From assembly GCF_010548305.1 (NCBI RefSeq), contig NZ_JAAGLV010000001.1, forward strand, positions 620,001-684,000: DNA of 64,000 nucleotides, in the 5' to 3' direction. Below, in pieces: positions 9,962-19,184 of the stretch (positions within the stretch are counted from its first letter, which is position 1; each line of letters starts with the position of its first letter). The translations under genes and the position numbers were made by a program. This DNA comes from Streptomyces sp. SID13031. Lineage in GTDB: Bacteria; Actinomycetota; Actinomycetes; Propionibacteriales; Kribbellaceae. The notes under the pieces are model-generated. The model was not told the origin of the DNA and ran no database searches. It worked only from the letters and a program-made list of their open reading frames with translations.

Positions 9962-10522
9962 CTGATCCGGACATCAGGGCAGCCGGATCTTGACGGGCTG
10001 AACAGGGCGCACCTACGGCTTCCCGTCGTACTGATGGGCGGTATCCGCAATTGCCCGAGGCGGTCAGCGTCGGCATCGACGACCTGTCCGGCGCGGCAGG
10101 TGACCGACCATCTGATCACCGCACACCAGCGCCGGCGGCTGGTCCATCTCGGCGGTCCGTTGGGGCACCAGGTCACGATCGAGCGCCGCGAAGGCTTCCG
10201 TCAGGCGCTGACCGCCGCTGGTATCGCGCCATCGGATGAGGAGTGGACGGGAGACTTCAGCGAGGAGTCCGGTCGCGATCTCACCCGTCAACTGCTTGAG
10301 AAGGGCGACGTACCGGGTGACGTGGCCATCGTCGGATTCGATGACTTCGGGCTCGCGCGGGTGACCACGCCAGGCATCACCACGGTGCGCATCCCCGCCG
10401 AGGAGCTCGCCCGCGCGGCCACCGAGAGGCTCTTCGACCTGATCGGCGGAGCCCGTCCACTGGAAGCTCACCTGACCCTGCCCCTGGAGATCGTCATCCG
10501 AGGGTCCTGCGGCTGCTTGTGA
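9962..10522 (+). pseudogene. LacI-family regulator remnant
   Basis: Only the sugar-binding domain survives; the N-terminal DNA-binding helix-turn-helix is absent. The text shifts frame twice: LPVVLMGG in one frame (to about 10045), LPEAVSVGIDDLSGA in the next frame (about 10048-10095), then ARQVTDHLI back in the first. After RQLLEKG (about 10310) the sequence jumps directly to DVPGDVAIVGFDDFGLARVTTPGI, skipping the stretch of about 25 residues that normally holds the A-x-N-D-x-x-A-x-G-A segment. The C-terminus, LEIVIRGSCGC, is intact. Two compensating frameshifts, one deletion and a missing head together mark it as dead. Confidence 0.8.
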
Positions 10523-10569
10523 ATTAAATCTCAAGAGTTGGGAGTCGGGTCATGCCTCACGTAGGGTGA

Positions 10570-10588
10570 TTAGGTAAGGCTTGCCTAA
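10570..10588 (+). promoter_or_regulatory. iron box (DmdR/IdeR-type operator)
   Basis: TTAGGTAAGGCTTGCCTAA is a 19-base imperfect palindrome that matches the actinobacterial iron-box consensus TTAGGTTAGGCTAACCTAA at 15-16 positions. It lies 16 bases upstream of the fprA start, where a bound iron-loaded DmdR/IdeR repressor would block transcription. Expected behaviour, inferred from the family: fprA rises in iron starvation. Confidence 0.85.
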
Positions 10589-10604
10589 TTCAACTGGGGA
10601 GATC

Positions 10605-11945
10605 GTGACAGACCTCCGAGTCGCCGTCATCGGCGCCGGGCCTGCGGGAATCTACGCGGCCGACATCCTGACCAAAGAGCACGATACGGCCCGCGTCGAT
10701 CTGATCGAGCGGCTACCCGCCCCGTTCGGGCTGGTCCGGTACGGCGTCGCGCCGGACCATCCGCGGATCAAGGAGATCATCAAGGCGCTGCACCGGGTGG
10801 TCGGCCGGGACCGGATCAGGTTCCTCGGCAACGTCGAGTACGGCGTCGACCTCAAGCTCGAGGACCTGCGCCGGCACTACGACGCCGTCATCTTCGCCAC
10901 CGGCGCGATCACCGACCGCGAGCTCGCCATCCCGGGCGTCGACCTGCCCGGCAACCACGGCGCCGCCGACTTCGTCAGCTGGTACGCCGGCCATCCCGAC
11001 GTACCGCGTGACTGGCCGTTGGACGCGCGCCACATCGCGGTCATCGGAGCCGGCAATGTCGCGCTCGACGTCGCCCGGATGCTGGCCAAGCCCGCCGACG
11101 AGCAGCTCACCACCGAGATCGCGGACAACGTCTACCAGGGGCTGAAGGCCAACCAGGCCACGGATGTGCACGTGTTCGCCCGGCGCGGTCCGGCGCAGAT
11201 CAAGTTCACCCCGATGGAGCTGCGCGAGCTCTCGCACTCGCCGTCGGTGGATGTGATCGTGCACCCGGAGGGCTTCGAGATCGACGAGGCGAGCCAGCGC
11301 GCGATCAACTCCAACAAGGGCACGCGGCTGATGGTCGACACGCTGCTCAAGTACCTCGAAGCCGAGCCCACCGGCGCGGAGCACCGCATCCACATCCACC
11401 TGTGCCATGCGCCGGTAGAGGTGCTGGGGACCGACCGGGTCGAGGGGCTGCGGACCGAGCGCACTGAGCTGCAGGGCGACGGAACGGTTCGGGGCACCGG
11501 CGAGTACGTCGATACGCCTGTGGAGGCGGTCTATCGTGCGGTCGGCTACCTGTCGTCGCACCTGCCCGGCCTGCCGTTCGACCACCAGGCCGGGGTGATG
11601 ACCAACGATCGCGGCCGGGTCCTCGATATGGACGACGTACCGCTGGTCGGCCTGTATGTCACCGGCTGGATCAAGCGCGGCCCGATCGGCCTGATCGGCC
11701 ACACCAAGTCGGACGCCGCCGAAACGATCGCCAGCCTCCTGAACGACCTCGACGGGCTGCCGCGTCCAGAGGTGTCTGATCCGGATGCGATCCTCAGGCA
11801 TCTCGCCGACCGGGGCGCGACCGTCGTCGATGCCGAAGGCTGGTCGCGACTGGATGCGCATGAGATTGCCCTCGGTCAGGACCAGGGCCGCGAGCGGGTC
11901 AAGGTCGTGCCCCGCGAGGGGATGATCCGGGCCGCCAAGGGCTGA
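10605..11945 (+). CDS. fprA: ferredoxin/flavodoxin-NADP+ reductase (FprA-type)
   Basis: 446 residues, close to the adrenodoxin-reductase-like FprA of mycobacteria. FAD binding is shown by VIGAGPAGIYAADIL at residues 8-22 and the RLPAPFGLVRYGVAPDHP segment; the NADP site is VIGAGNVALDVARMLA near 147; the C-terminal FAD closure is GWIKRGPIGLIGHTKSDA near 352. It moves electrons between NADPH and ferredoxins, for example for P450s such as those in this window, or for iron release. The start is GTG 10605 with GGGGAG at 10597-10602. The iron box directly upstream indicates iron-dependent control. Confidence 0.92.
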   Translation: MTDLRVAVIGAGPAGIYAADILTKEHDTARVDLIERLPAPFGLVRYGVAPDHPRIKEIIKALHRVVGRDRIRFLGNVEYGVDLKLEDLRRHYDAVIFATGAITDRELAIPGVDLPGNHGAADFVSWYAGHPDVPRDWPLDARHIAVIGAGNVALDVARMLAKPADEQLTTEIADNVYQGLKANQATDVHVFARRGPAQIKFTPMELRELSHSPSVDVIVHPEGFEIDEASQRAINSNKGTRLMVDTLLKYLEAEPTGAEHRIHIHLCHAPVEVLGTDRVEGLRTERTELQGDGTVRGTGEYVDTPVEAVYRAVGYLSSHLPGLPFDHQAGVMTNDRGRVLDMDDVPLVGLYVTGWIKRGPIGLIGHTKSDAAETIASLLNDLDGLPRPEVSDPDAILRHLADRGATVVDAEGWSRLDAHEIALGQDQGRERVKVVPREGMIRAAKG

Positions 11946-12004
11946 CGGCCGGCCGGCGGCGACCGCTGCGACCCGCGTCCGGAATGAACCGGGCACCGAT
12001 CTGT

Positions 12005-12018
12005 GTTGACATGTCAAC
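12005..12018. promoter_or_regulatory. perfect 14-base palindrome, probable operator
   Basis: GTTGACATGTCAAC is a perfect dyad containing a -35-like TTGACA, 45 bases upstream of the flavin oxidoreductase start. TTGACATGTCAA-type dyads are commonly MarR/PadR- or TetR-type sites. No cognate regulator gene is adjacent, so the binding protein is unknown. Confidence 0.55.
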
Positions 12019-12062
12019 CAAGACTTTGATTGATTGACAGAGCAGATGGGAAGGGACGCGTG

Positions 12063-13106
12063 ATGAGCGAGCTGTTGTTCGGTCTCGACACCTTCGGGGA
12101 CATTCCGGAGGATGACGAGGGCCGGCTGATGTCCGGTGCGGCGGCGATCCGCCAGGTGATCGAAGAGGCGGTGCTCGCCGACCAGCTGGGCGTCGACGCG
12201 GTCGCGCTCGGCGAGCACCACCGGCCGGAGTACTCGATCTCCACTCCGGAGACGGTGCTGGCCGCGATCGCCGCCCGTACCTCGCGGATCAAGCTCGGGT
12301 CCGGCGTGACCGTGCTGAGCTCGGACGACCCGGTCCGGGTGTTCCAGCGGTTCGCGACGGTGGACGCGATCTCGCAGGGGCGGGCGGAGGTCATCCTCGG
12401 CCGCGGTTCGTTCACCGAGTCGTTCCCGTTGTTCGGCTACGACCTGCAGGACTACGACGTTCTGTTCGAGGAGAAGCTGCAGCTGTTCGCCCGGTTGCTG
12501 GACGAGAAGCCGGTCACCTGGAGCGGGACCACCCGGGCCTCGCTGGAGGACGCCGACGTCTTCCCCAAGACCGAGTCGGGCCGCCTGACGACGTGGGTCG
12601 GGGTCGGCGGAACGCCGCAGTCAGTGGTCCGTACGGCGTTCTACGGTCTCCCGCTGATGCTCGCCATCATCGGTGGATCGCCGGAGCGGTTCGCGTCGTA
12701 CGTTGATCTGTACCGGCGGGCGTCCGAGCAGTTCGGTACCACCGCGCAGCCGGTGGGGATGCACTCGCCGGGCTTCGTCGCCGACACCGACGAGGAGGCG
12801 AAGGAGGTGTACTGGCCGCGGTACAAGGTCATGCGGGACCGGATCGGGGCGTTGCGTGGCTGGCCGCCGGTGAAGCGGGCGGAGTTCGACGCCGAGGTCG
12901 CCAACGGTTCGATGTACGTCGGTTCGCCCGACACGGTGGCGCGCCGGATCGCCGACGCGGTGCGGAAGCTGGACGTCGGCCGCTTCGACCTGATCTACAC
13001 GGCCGGTTCGCTGCCGGTCAGTGCTCGCCTGAAGGCGGTCGAGCTGTACGGCGCGAAGGTGGTCCCGATGGTTCGCGAGTTGCTCGAGTCGGAGCCGGCG
13101 CAATGA
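12063..13106 (+). CDS. LLM-class (luciferase-like) flavin-dependent oxidoreductase
   Basis: 347 residues of the bacterial luciferase-like barrel. Typical motifs are [17 protein letters not shown] near residue 43 (the D-x-x-x-x-x-E-H-H motif), [27 protein letters not shown] spanning 80-107 and [12 protein letters not shown] near 112. Family members use FMN or F420. The following gene is an F420/NADP-type reductase whose start overlaps this stop, which suggests that the cofactor is supplied by its neighbour (inference). GGGAAGGG lies about 10 bases before ATG 12063. Confidence 0.88.
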   Translation: MSELLFGLDTFGDIPEDDEGRLMSGAAAIRQVIEEAVLADQLGVDAVALGEHHRPEYSISTPETVLAAIAARTSRIKLGSGVTVLSSDDPVRVFQRFATVDAISQGRAEVILGRGSFTESFPLFGYDLQDYDVLFEEKLQLFARLLDEKPVTWSGTTRASLEDADVFPKTESGRLTTWVGVGGTPQSVVRTAFYGLPLMLAIIGGSPERFASYVDLYRRASEQFGTTAQPVGMHSPGFVADTDEEAKEVYWPRYKVMRDRIGALRGWPPVKRAEFDAEVANGSMYVGSPDTVARRIADAVRKLDVGRFDLIYTAGSLPVSARLKAVELYGAKVVPMVRELLESEPAQ

Positions 13107-13804
13107 CGAAACCGGTGATCGGCATCCTCGGCGCCGGCAAGGTCGGCACCGTCCTCGCCCGGCTGGCGGTGGCCGCGGGGTATCGCGTCCTGCTGGCCGG
13201 CTCGGGTGAGGTGTCGAAGATCGCGCTGATCGTCGAGGTCGTCACGCCCGGAGCAGTGGCGACCACGGCGGCCGAGGTCGCGGCGCAGGCTGACGTAGTG
13301 ATCCTCGCGCTCCCACTCGGCAAGTACCGCAACGTCCCGGCGGAGGCACTGGACGGCAAGCTCGTGATCGACGCGATGAACTACTGGTGGGAGATCGACG
13401 GCCACCGCGACGACCTGACCGATCCACGGACGTCCTCCAGCGAGATCGTCCAGGACTTCCTGTCCGGGGCACGCGTGGTGAAGGCGTTCAACCACATGGG
13501 CTACCACGATCTCGAGGGCGGCGCCCGCCCAGCCGGTACGCCGGATCGCAAGGCGATCGCCATCGCGGGGGAGGCCGACGATGCCGCGCAGGTCGCGACG
13601 ATCGTCGACGCGCTCGGGTTCGACCCGGTGCTGGCTGGGCCACTCGCGGAGGGCGTGCGGTTCGGACCCGACACCGAGCTCTTCGGCGCCAACGTCGACG
13701 CCGCAGCGGTCCGCGCCATGCTCGCCTGTTTCCCGGAAACCCCACGCGGTCAGCTCATCGCGGGCACGCGATCATCCGAAGACGAAGACGAAGATGCGGC
13801 CTAG
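13103..13804 (+). CDS. F420-dependent NADP reductase-like / NAD(P)-binding protein
   Basis: 233 residues with an N-terminal Rossmann fold ([21 protein letters not shown] at the start), a [11 protein letters not shown] segment near 70 and a [13 protein letters not shown] segment near 127 that is typical of the F420H2:NADP oxidoreductase (Fno-like) family. It would exchange hydride between NADP and F420 or reduce flavin for the neighbour. ATGA overlap with the upstream gene shows coupling. The acidic tail [10 protein letters not shown] is unusual. Its 3' end overlaps the convergent antiporter gene by 4 bases. Confidence 0.8.
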   Translation: MTKPVIGILGAGKVGTVLARLAVAAGYRVLLAGSGEVSKIALIVEVVTPGAVATTAAEVAAQADVVILALPLGKYRNVPAEALDGKLVIDAMNYWWEIDGHRDDLTDPRTSSSEIVQDFLSGARVVKAFNHMGYHDLEGGARPAGTPDRKAIAIAGEADDAAQVATIVDALGFDPVLAGPLAEGVRFGPDTELFGANVDAAAVRAMLACFPETPRGQLIAGTRSSEDEDEDAA

Positions 13805-15033
13805 GTCTGCCTGGATGGTTCGGGCGGCAAAGGACTGACAGCGACGGGCTCCTTCCTGCGCAGGAGCAGGGTGAGCAAGGGGCCTGTCATGGCGGTTGTG
13901 ACCAGTGCCATCACGACCAGCAGTGAGTAGAGACGGGTATCGAGAATGCCGAGCTGGAGGCCGAGGGCGAGGACGATCAGTTCGGTCAGCCCACGGGTGT
14001 TCATCAGGACGGCCAGCATCGCGGCTGGGTGGCGCGGCTGACGGCCGAGCCGGGCACCGAGATAGACGCCAACGAGCTTTCCGCCGATGGCAGCGGCCAG
14101 GATGAGAGCCAGTTCGCCGATGCCCTCGGCTGTCAGCCCGGACAGGTTCACCTGCAGTCCCGCGGTGACGAAGAAGATCGGCAGCAACAGCGTGGTGCTG
14201 AAGGTGTCGACCCGCTCGTGGATGACCTGGTGCAGCCGTTCGGCACCGGCGCGCGGCATCAGGACGCCGAAGAAGAAGGCGCCGAAGATGAAGTGCAGTC
14301 CCAGCCACTCGGTGGCGGCCGCGGAGAACATCAGGCCGGCGACGACGACCACGAGCCCGGTCGCGCCGGGGTCCTGGCTCGACGCGAGCCTGCGCAGCAG
14401 CGGCCGGACGACGAACAGCATCACCGCCACGTACGGGACGGCCAGTAGGAGACGCCACTGGTGCTGACCTGCGCCGAGGGTGGCGACGACCGCGGCCAGG
14501 ATCGTCCAGGCGGCGATGTCGGCGATGGCAGCGCAGGTCAGGGCGAGTCCGCCGACGGTCGTCCGGTGCAGCTCGCGGTCGCGCAGGATCCTCGCCAGGA
14601 CGGGGAAGGCGGTGATGGACAGCGCCGTACCGATGAACAAGGCGAAACCGGGCATCGAGTTGTTCGGGCCGCGGAGGACGAAGGCGATGCCGAAGCCGAG
14701 CGCGAAGGGCACCACGATCGCACCGGCCGAGGTGGTCAGGGCCGCCGTCGAGTTGCCGCGCAGCAACCGGTGGTCGATCTCCGTGCCGACCAGGAACATG
14801 AACACCGCCACGCCCAGATTCGCCAGCGCGGACAGCAAGGGACGGGTATCAGCCGGGAACAACGCGGTGGAGACGGCACCGTGGAACAGCGTCGGCCCGA
14901 GCAGGATGCCGGCCGCCATCTCACCGATCACCCGCGGCTGACCGAGGCGCTCGGCCAGGCTGCCGACCAGCCTGGTGAACACCAGGATGACGGCGAGACC
15001 GACGAGCAGAAAGAAGGCCTGATGTGTGGTCAC
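13801..15033 (-). CDS. cation/proton antiporter (CPA2, KefB/NapA-like)
   Basis: 410 residues with 11-13 membrane helices covering the whole length. [20 protein letters not shown] near residue 32 and [20 protein letters not shown] near 70 are hallmark CPA2 segments, as are the conserved [14 protein letters not shown] near 140 and [16 protein letters not shown] near 340. There is no C-terminal RCK/TrkA-N domain, so no nucleotide gating. The start is GTG 15033, preceded by GTGAGG. An open frame continues upstream but has no membrane character. Neighbouring genes do not indicate which cation is moved. Confidence 0.88.
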   Translation of the reverse strand: MTTHQAFFLLVGLAVILVFTRLVGSLAERLGQPRVIGEMAAGILLGPTLFHGAVSTALFPADTRPLLSALANLGVAVFMFLVGTEIDHRLLRGNSTAALTTSAGAIVVPFALGFGIAFVLRGPNNSMPGFALFIGTALSITAFPVLARILRDRELHRTTVGGLALTCAAIADIAAWTILAAVVATLGAGQHQWRLLLAVPYVAVMLFVVRPLLRRLASSQDPGATGLVVVVAGLMFSAAATEWLGLHFIFGAFFFGVLMPRAGAERLHQVIHERVDTFSTTLLLPIFFVTAGLQVNLSGLTAEGIGELALILAAAIGGKLVGVYLGARLGRQPRHPAAMLAVLMNTRGLTELIVLALGLQLGILDTRLYSLLVVMALVTTAMTGPLLTLLLRRKEPVAVSPLPPEPSRQT

Positions 15034-15246
15034 AGGGCATCGACCATCCTCACGTGACTCAGCCGGGAAGGCGGGGCGGAATTCCGTTGCGACAGCTGCC
15101 GAAGTACGGCGTCCGGCAGCGTAACCAGGGCCGGCCGGGGGATGGAAAAGTATCGCGTTACGTAATTCCCCCGTTCGGCCGCCGAAGTGGCTGTCCAGGA
15201 GTTTCGATGACGTTCGGATGACGATTGAATTCCACCACGGTGACCG
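15034..15246. other. divergent intergenic region, antiporter / cluster regulator
   Basis: 213 bases shared by two outward-facing promoters. It contains TTACGTAA at 15158-15165, flanked by GGGGGA at about 15137 and TTCCCCC at about 15165, which together form a loose dyad. No clear -35/-10 pair was identified. It is the obvious place for control of the biosynthetic-cluster regulator. Confidence 0.4.
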
Positions 15247-17775
15247 ATGTCCGGCGCGGAAGGCAATTCCCCGGAAAGGACCCGGGCCCGGCTCGCCGAT
15301 GGGTTCCCGAGCCCCGTGCCGGGTTGCAACACTGGACGTGTGCGACCCGATGCGGCGAGCGACCAAACCTGCCTGATGTGCGGGAACGCGCTCCCGCCTG
15401 CCCGGCAGAACGGACCGCGTGCGGGCCGGCCCGCCAGGTACTGCTCGAACGCGTGCAGGCAACGGGCCTTCCGGCACCGCACCGGTACTCGCGATCGGAT
15501 CGGCCGGTGGGACGCGGACGCCGTGGACGAGCCCGGCGACCGGTTCGTCGGTCGCCGGCGCGAGCTCACGCTGCTGAACCGGCAGTTGCGCGCGTCCCGG
15601 CTGGTCACCCTGACCGGGCCGGCCGGTGTCGGCAAGACCCGGACCGCGCGCGAGTTCGTCGGCTCGCTCGGGACCGTGCCTTTCTACCTGGTGCCCTTGG
15701 ATTCCGTCAGCCAGCCGGCCCAGGTGCTCGCGGCCGTGGCCGCCGCGATCGGCGTCGACGGCCGGCGGCAGGCGATGCTGGACGCGGTGGTCGAACAGCT
15801 CGCGGTGAACCGGAGTCTGCTCGTCCTGGACAACTGCGAGCACCTGCCCGAGGCGTGTGCCGAGTTGATCGAGCGGTTGCTCGGCCGCTGCCCGCGCCTG
15901 CGCGTGCTCACCACCAGCCGCGAGCCGCTCCGCGCTCGGGGTGAGGTGGTGGTCCGGCTCGGTGTCCTGTCGCTGCCGAAGTCCGGTCAGGCGCTCGGCA
16001 AGGAGAAGGTGCTGGCGACCGAGGCCGCCAAACTGTTCGTCGACCGGGCATTGGCCGTCGATCCGGGTTTCGCGGTGACCGAGGAGAACGCGGCCCTGGT
16101 CGCGCAGATCTGTTGCCGGGTCGACGGTTTGCCGTTGGCCATCGAGCTGGCCGCCCGCCGCGTCAGCGCGGTGCCGCTCGCCGAGGTGCTCGCCGGGCTG
16201 ACGGATCAGCTCGGTCTGCTCACCGATGGCATCCGCACCGGGCCACCGAGGCACCGGGAGTTGCGGGCCGCGATCGCCTGGAGCTATCGGCTGCTGACCG
16301 CGGGGGAGCGGTTGGTGTTCCGGCGGATCTGCGTGCTGGAGAGTGACTTCGACGTACCGGCGGCCGCCGATGTGGTGGGGGTGGAAGCGGCATCCCTCGC
16401 GACCACCCAGCGCGTGCTGTGGTCGCTCGAAGCGAAGTCGCTGATCCAGCGTGTACTTCCCGCGGAACCGGACGAGCCGCGGTTCCGGCTGCTCAACACC
16501 GTGCGCAACTACGGGCTCGAGCGGCTGGCCGCGGATGCTGAACTGATGGCGGCCCGTGATCGCCTGGCCGAGCGGCTGGCGCGGATCGCGGGCCCGGCCG
16601 TGAGCAGCTTCTTCTTCGGTGGCTCGGCATCGGTCGAGGTTCTGCGCGAGCGCGACAATCTGGTCGCGGCGGCCGAGCACACCGCGCACAGCGCCGACGA
16701 ACGCCACACCGTACTGGCGGTCGCGCTGGCCCGGATGTCGTGGCACCTGCAGCAGACCTCCGCAGGAACGGACCTGCTACGGCGGGCGATCGCACTCGAT
16801 CCGGACCGCCGTACCGCGCACCACTGCGACCTGTTGTCCACGCTGGCTTGGCTGACGGCCTTGAATCGCGACTACACCGAGGCTTTCCGGCTGGCGATCG
16901 AGGCCGTCGGACTGGCTGCGCGGCGCGACGTACCGGCGCAGCTGACCCGGGCACTGGATGTGCTCGGCCGGATCCATCTGTTCCGCGACGAGTTCGGCCA
17001 GGCCGTCGAGGCATACCGGGGGTGCGTCCGGCACGCGCCCGCCGAGGACCGGCCGATGTGCCTGCGAAACCTCGCGTGGGCGCTGGTGCTGGCCGGCGAG
17101 GTGGGGGAGGCAGCCACGTTGATGACGCAGACGTCGTCCGAGGATCCCGTGGTCTCGCTGCGGATGCGGGGTGCGCTGATGCACACCTCGGGCCTGCTCC
17201 AGCTCGCGGAAGGCGACATCGCGGCCGCGGAGAAGACCTTCGCCGCTGCCCTCAAGGCCACCGCGGCGCACAGCTACTACGCGGCGTACTCGATCGAGGC
17301 GATGGCGCTGGTGGCTGCCCGGCAGGACGACAACTACCGGGCGTCGATCCTCTTCGCCGGTGCGGCTGCCACCCGGGAGACGCTCGGTCTGGATGCGGAA
17401 CCCGCGTGGCAGCGGCAACTCGACGCGGCCACCGGGCGGGTGCTGGTCGCGCTCGGGCACCCCAGGGCCGGCGCGTCGGTGGCCTATGGCAACGACCTCA
17501 AACTCGATCAGCTGGTGGCGTACGCGTTGCGCCGGTACCGCGAGGACGACGTACCGGCGGCCGCCGGCGAACCCACCGACCACCCGTTGACCGATCGCGA
17601 GCTGCAGGTCGTCGCGCTGGTCGCGGCCGGGCTGACCAACCCGCAGATCGCCGGCCGCCTGCACATCTCGGCGAGCACCGTGAAGACGCATCTGGCCGGC
17701 ATCCGGAACAAGCTGGAGTTGCGCTCGCGGACCCAGATCGCGGTCTGGTACACCGCCGTCCGCCAGGTTTCGTAA
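15247..17775 (+). CDS. LuxR-family ATPase regulator with N-terminal zinc finger, probable cluster regulator
   Basis: 842 residues. A C-x2-C ... C-x3-C finger uses Cys42, Cys45, Cys66 and Cys70 (CLMCG ... YCSNACRQRAF). It is followed by a STAND ATPase with Walker A TGPAGVGKT at about 123-131, Walker B LLVLDNCEHLP near 193 and TTSREPLRARGEV near 226, a helical repeat region, and a C-terminal LuxR helix-turn-helix (LTDRELQVVALVAAGLTNPQ near 778, then STVKTHLAGIRNKLEL). GTG 15340 is an alternative start that would keep the finger. It sits just before the biosynthetic operon on the same strand and is the likely pathway-specific activator (inference). Confidence 0.88.
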   Translation: MSGAEGNSPERTRARLADGFPSPVPGCNTGRVRPDAASDQTCLMCGNALPPARQNGPRAGRPARYCSNACRQRAFRHRTGTRDRIGRWDADAVDEPGDRFVGRRRELTLLNRQLRASRLVTLTGPAGVGKTRTAREFVGSLGTVPFYLVPLDSVSQPAQVLAAVAAAIGVDGRRQAMLDAVVEQLAVNRSLLVLDNCEHLPEACAELIERLLGRCPRLRVLTTSREPLRARGEVVVRLGVLSLPKSGQALGKEKVLATEAAKLFVDRALAVDPGFAVTEENAALVAQICCRVDGLPLAIELAARRVSAVPLAEVLAGLTDQLGLLTDGIRTGPPRHRELRAAIAWSYRLLTAGERLVFRRICVLESDFDVPAAADVVGVEAASLATTQRVLWSLEAKSLIQRVLPAEPDEPRFRLLNTVRNYGLERLAADAELMAARDRLAERLARIAGPAVSSFFFGGSASVEVLRERDNLVAAAEHTAHSADERHTVLAVALARMSWHLQQTSAGTDLLRRAIALDPDRRTAHHCDLLSTLAWLTALNRDYTEAFRLAIEAVGLAARRDVPAQLTRALDVLGRIHLFRDEFGQAVEAYRGCVRHAPAEDRPMCLRNLAWALVLAGEVGEAATLMTQTSSEDPVVSLRMRGALMHTSGLLQLAEGDIAAAEKTFAAALKATAAHSYYAAYSIEAMALVAARQDDNYRASILFAGAAATRETLGLDAEPAWQRQLDAATGRVLVALGHPRAGASVAYGNDLKLDQLVAYALRRYREDDVPAAAGEPTDHPLTDRELQVVALVAAGLTNPQIAGRLHISASTVKTHLAGIRNKLELRSRTQIAVWYTAVRQVS

Positions 17776-17893
17776 CGCCGCTTCCACCCGCGCCCGGTTG
17801 GTCGATACCGGTGGTCGCGCAGATCGGTGAAGATCATTTCTGTTCGCTGAAAAGCGCCTTCTCCGAATCAGCGGAAGCACGCCATCTGTTGTT

Positions 17894-17915
17894 ATCCCGG
17901 AATTAACTCCGGGAT
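17894..17915. promoter_or_regulatory. 8+8 inverted repeat before the biosynthetic operon
   Basis: ATCCCGGA at 17894-17901 and TCCGGGAT at 17908-17915 are perfect arms around six AT-rich bases. The dyad ends 6 bases before the P450 ribosome site in a region of lower GC than its surroundings. A second, weaker dyad (CGCTGA ... TCAGCG) lies about 40 bases upstream. It could be an operator for the upstream LuxR regulator or a 5'-leader hairpin. Confidence 0.5.
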
Positions 17916-17933
17916 CCAATGAAAGGCGAATCG

Positions 17934-19184
17934 ATGACGTCGCAGAAGACGGCAGAATTACGGGACAAGCGGGCCGCGGCCTGCCCGCGCGAGCTCAGCA
18001 TCTACTCGCTGACCACCGGCGACGGCGCCGGCCGGGCGCGGGAACTGTTCGGCGCGCTGGCCGAGCGAGGACCGGTGCACTGGGACCCGTACGTCGCCGC
18101 CTGGCTGATCTGCGGCGTGACCGAGGTGACGGCGGTACTGGCCGACGACCGCTTCTCGTCGTACCGGTCGGCCTACTCCCACGGCGAGGCCCCGGCGGCC
18201 GGCGAGACCGATCTGAACGCGGTCGCCGCCCGGATGCTGCTGCTGAAGGACGGCGCCGACCATCTACGCCTCAAGCGGGTCGTCCAAGCGGTGCTGTCGC
18301 CACGCCGGATCAAGGCGCTGGAGCCATGGATGCGCGAGCTGGCCGCCGAGTTGCTGCCCGCCGGGTCCGGGCCGATGGACTTCGCCGGTACGGTCGCCCG
18401 CGACTTCCCGCTACGGGTGCTCGCGAAGCTGCTCGGCATCCCGGCGGCCGACCTGCCGATGGTGCTGGCCGGTTCCGACGCGATGACCGAGATCGTCGGC
18501 GGGCTGAACCCGACACTGGACGAAGAAGTCCATCGCAAGGCCAGGCGGCTGCACGACTACGCCCTCCGGATGGTCCGGGAGGCTCGCGCCAACCCACGCG
18601 ATGACGGCACGACGGATTTCGTTGCCGCCGCTGATGCAGCCGGTGGGTTCGACGACGCCGACATCGCGGCGAACCTGGTGATGCTGATCGCTTCCGGCCA
18701 TCAGACCCTTCCCGGCTTCCTCACGCTGTCCCTGCAGGACGCGTTCGCCCAACCGGACAAGGCGCTCCGGCCAGTACCGGACGCGCTTGCCCATGTGACC
18801 CCGTCGCGCTTTGTCGGCCGGGTCGTCACCGAGCGGGTGGAGCTCGGCGGCTGCCTGCTCGAGACTGGGGACGCGGTCGTCGTACTGCTCGCCGCAGCGA
18901 ACTGGTCGCTTCCGCCCGCCGAACCGGGCAAGCCGCTCAGGCATCTCGCCTTCGGGCACGGACGCCACCGGTGCGCTGGCGCGGCGATGGCCGAGCTGGA
19001 GGCAGCTGTGATGTTCGACCGCCTCGCCGCCGTCTGCCCGGTGACCGGGTCCGGCACGCCGACCCTCAACACCGACGTCAACCTGCCGGCTCTGACCAGC
19101 CAGCCGATCGAACTGCCCGCCACGACCGGGTGCCCGACACATCCCGTCATCTCATCGGAGGACATAGACCATGGACACCAGTGA
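17934..19184 (+). CDS. cytochrome P450 with degenerate K-helix (first gene of operon)
   Basis: 416 residues, bacterial class I size. The haem motif [10 protein letters not shown] is intact (Cys347). The I-helix reads IASGHQT at 252-258, so the Thr is kept but the acidic residue of the usual AGxET motif is Gln257. The K-helix ExxR is not present: the aligned segment is PDALAH at 282-287, with Asp283 for Glu and Ala286 for Arg. GAAAGG at 17921-17926 sets the ATG at 17934. In clusters with carrier-bound amino acids such P450s often hydroxylate the beta-carbon or couple aromatic rings. The 3' end overlaps the halogenase gene by 14 bases. Confidence 0.88.
   Translation: MTSQKTAELRDKRAAACPRELSIYSLTTGDGAGRARELFGALAERGPVHWDPYVAAWLICGVTEVTAVLADDRFSSYRSAYSHGEAPAAGETDLNAVAARMLLLKDGADHLRLKRVVQAVLSPRRIKALEPWMRELAAELLPAGSGPMDFAGTVARDFPLRVLAKLLGIPAADLPMVLAGSDAMTEIVGGLNPTLDEEVHRKARRLHDYALRMVREARANPRDDGTTDFVAAADAAGGFDDADIAANLVMLIASGHQTLPGFLTLSLQDAFAQPDKALRPVPDALAHVTPSRFVGRVVTERVELGGCLLETGDAVVVLLAAANWSLPPAEPGKPLRHLAFGHGRHRCAGAAMAELEAAVMFDRLAAVCPVTGSGTPTLNTDVNLPALTSQPIELPATTGCPTHPVISSEDIDHGHQ

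Noticed and set aside
15158-15165. TTACGTAA palindrome as an operator
   Set aside because: Eight bases are too short to claim a site in a 213-base region; mentioned only in the intergenic entry.
15034-16746. Upstream extension of the antiporter reading frame to a 981-residue protein
   Set aside because: The added part is the complement of the LuxR regulator gene, is Arg/Pro-rich and has no membrane or known domain character.
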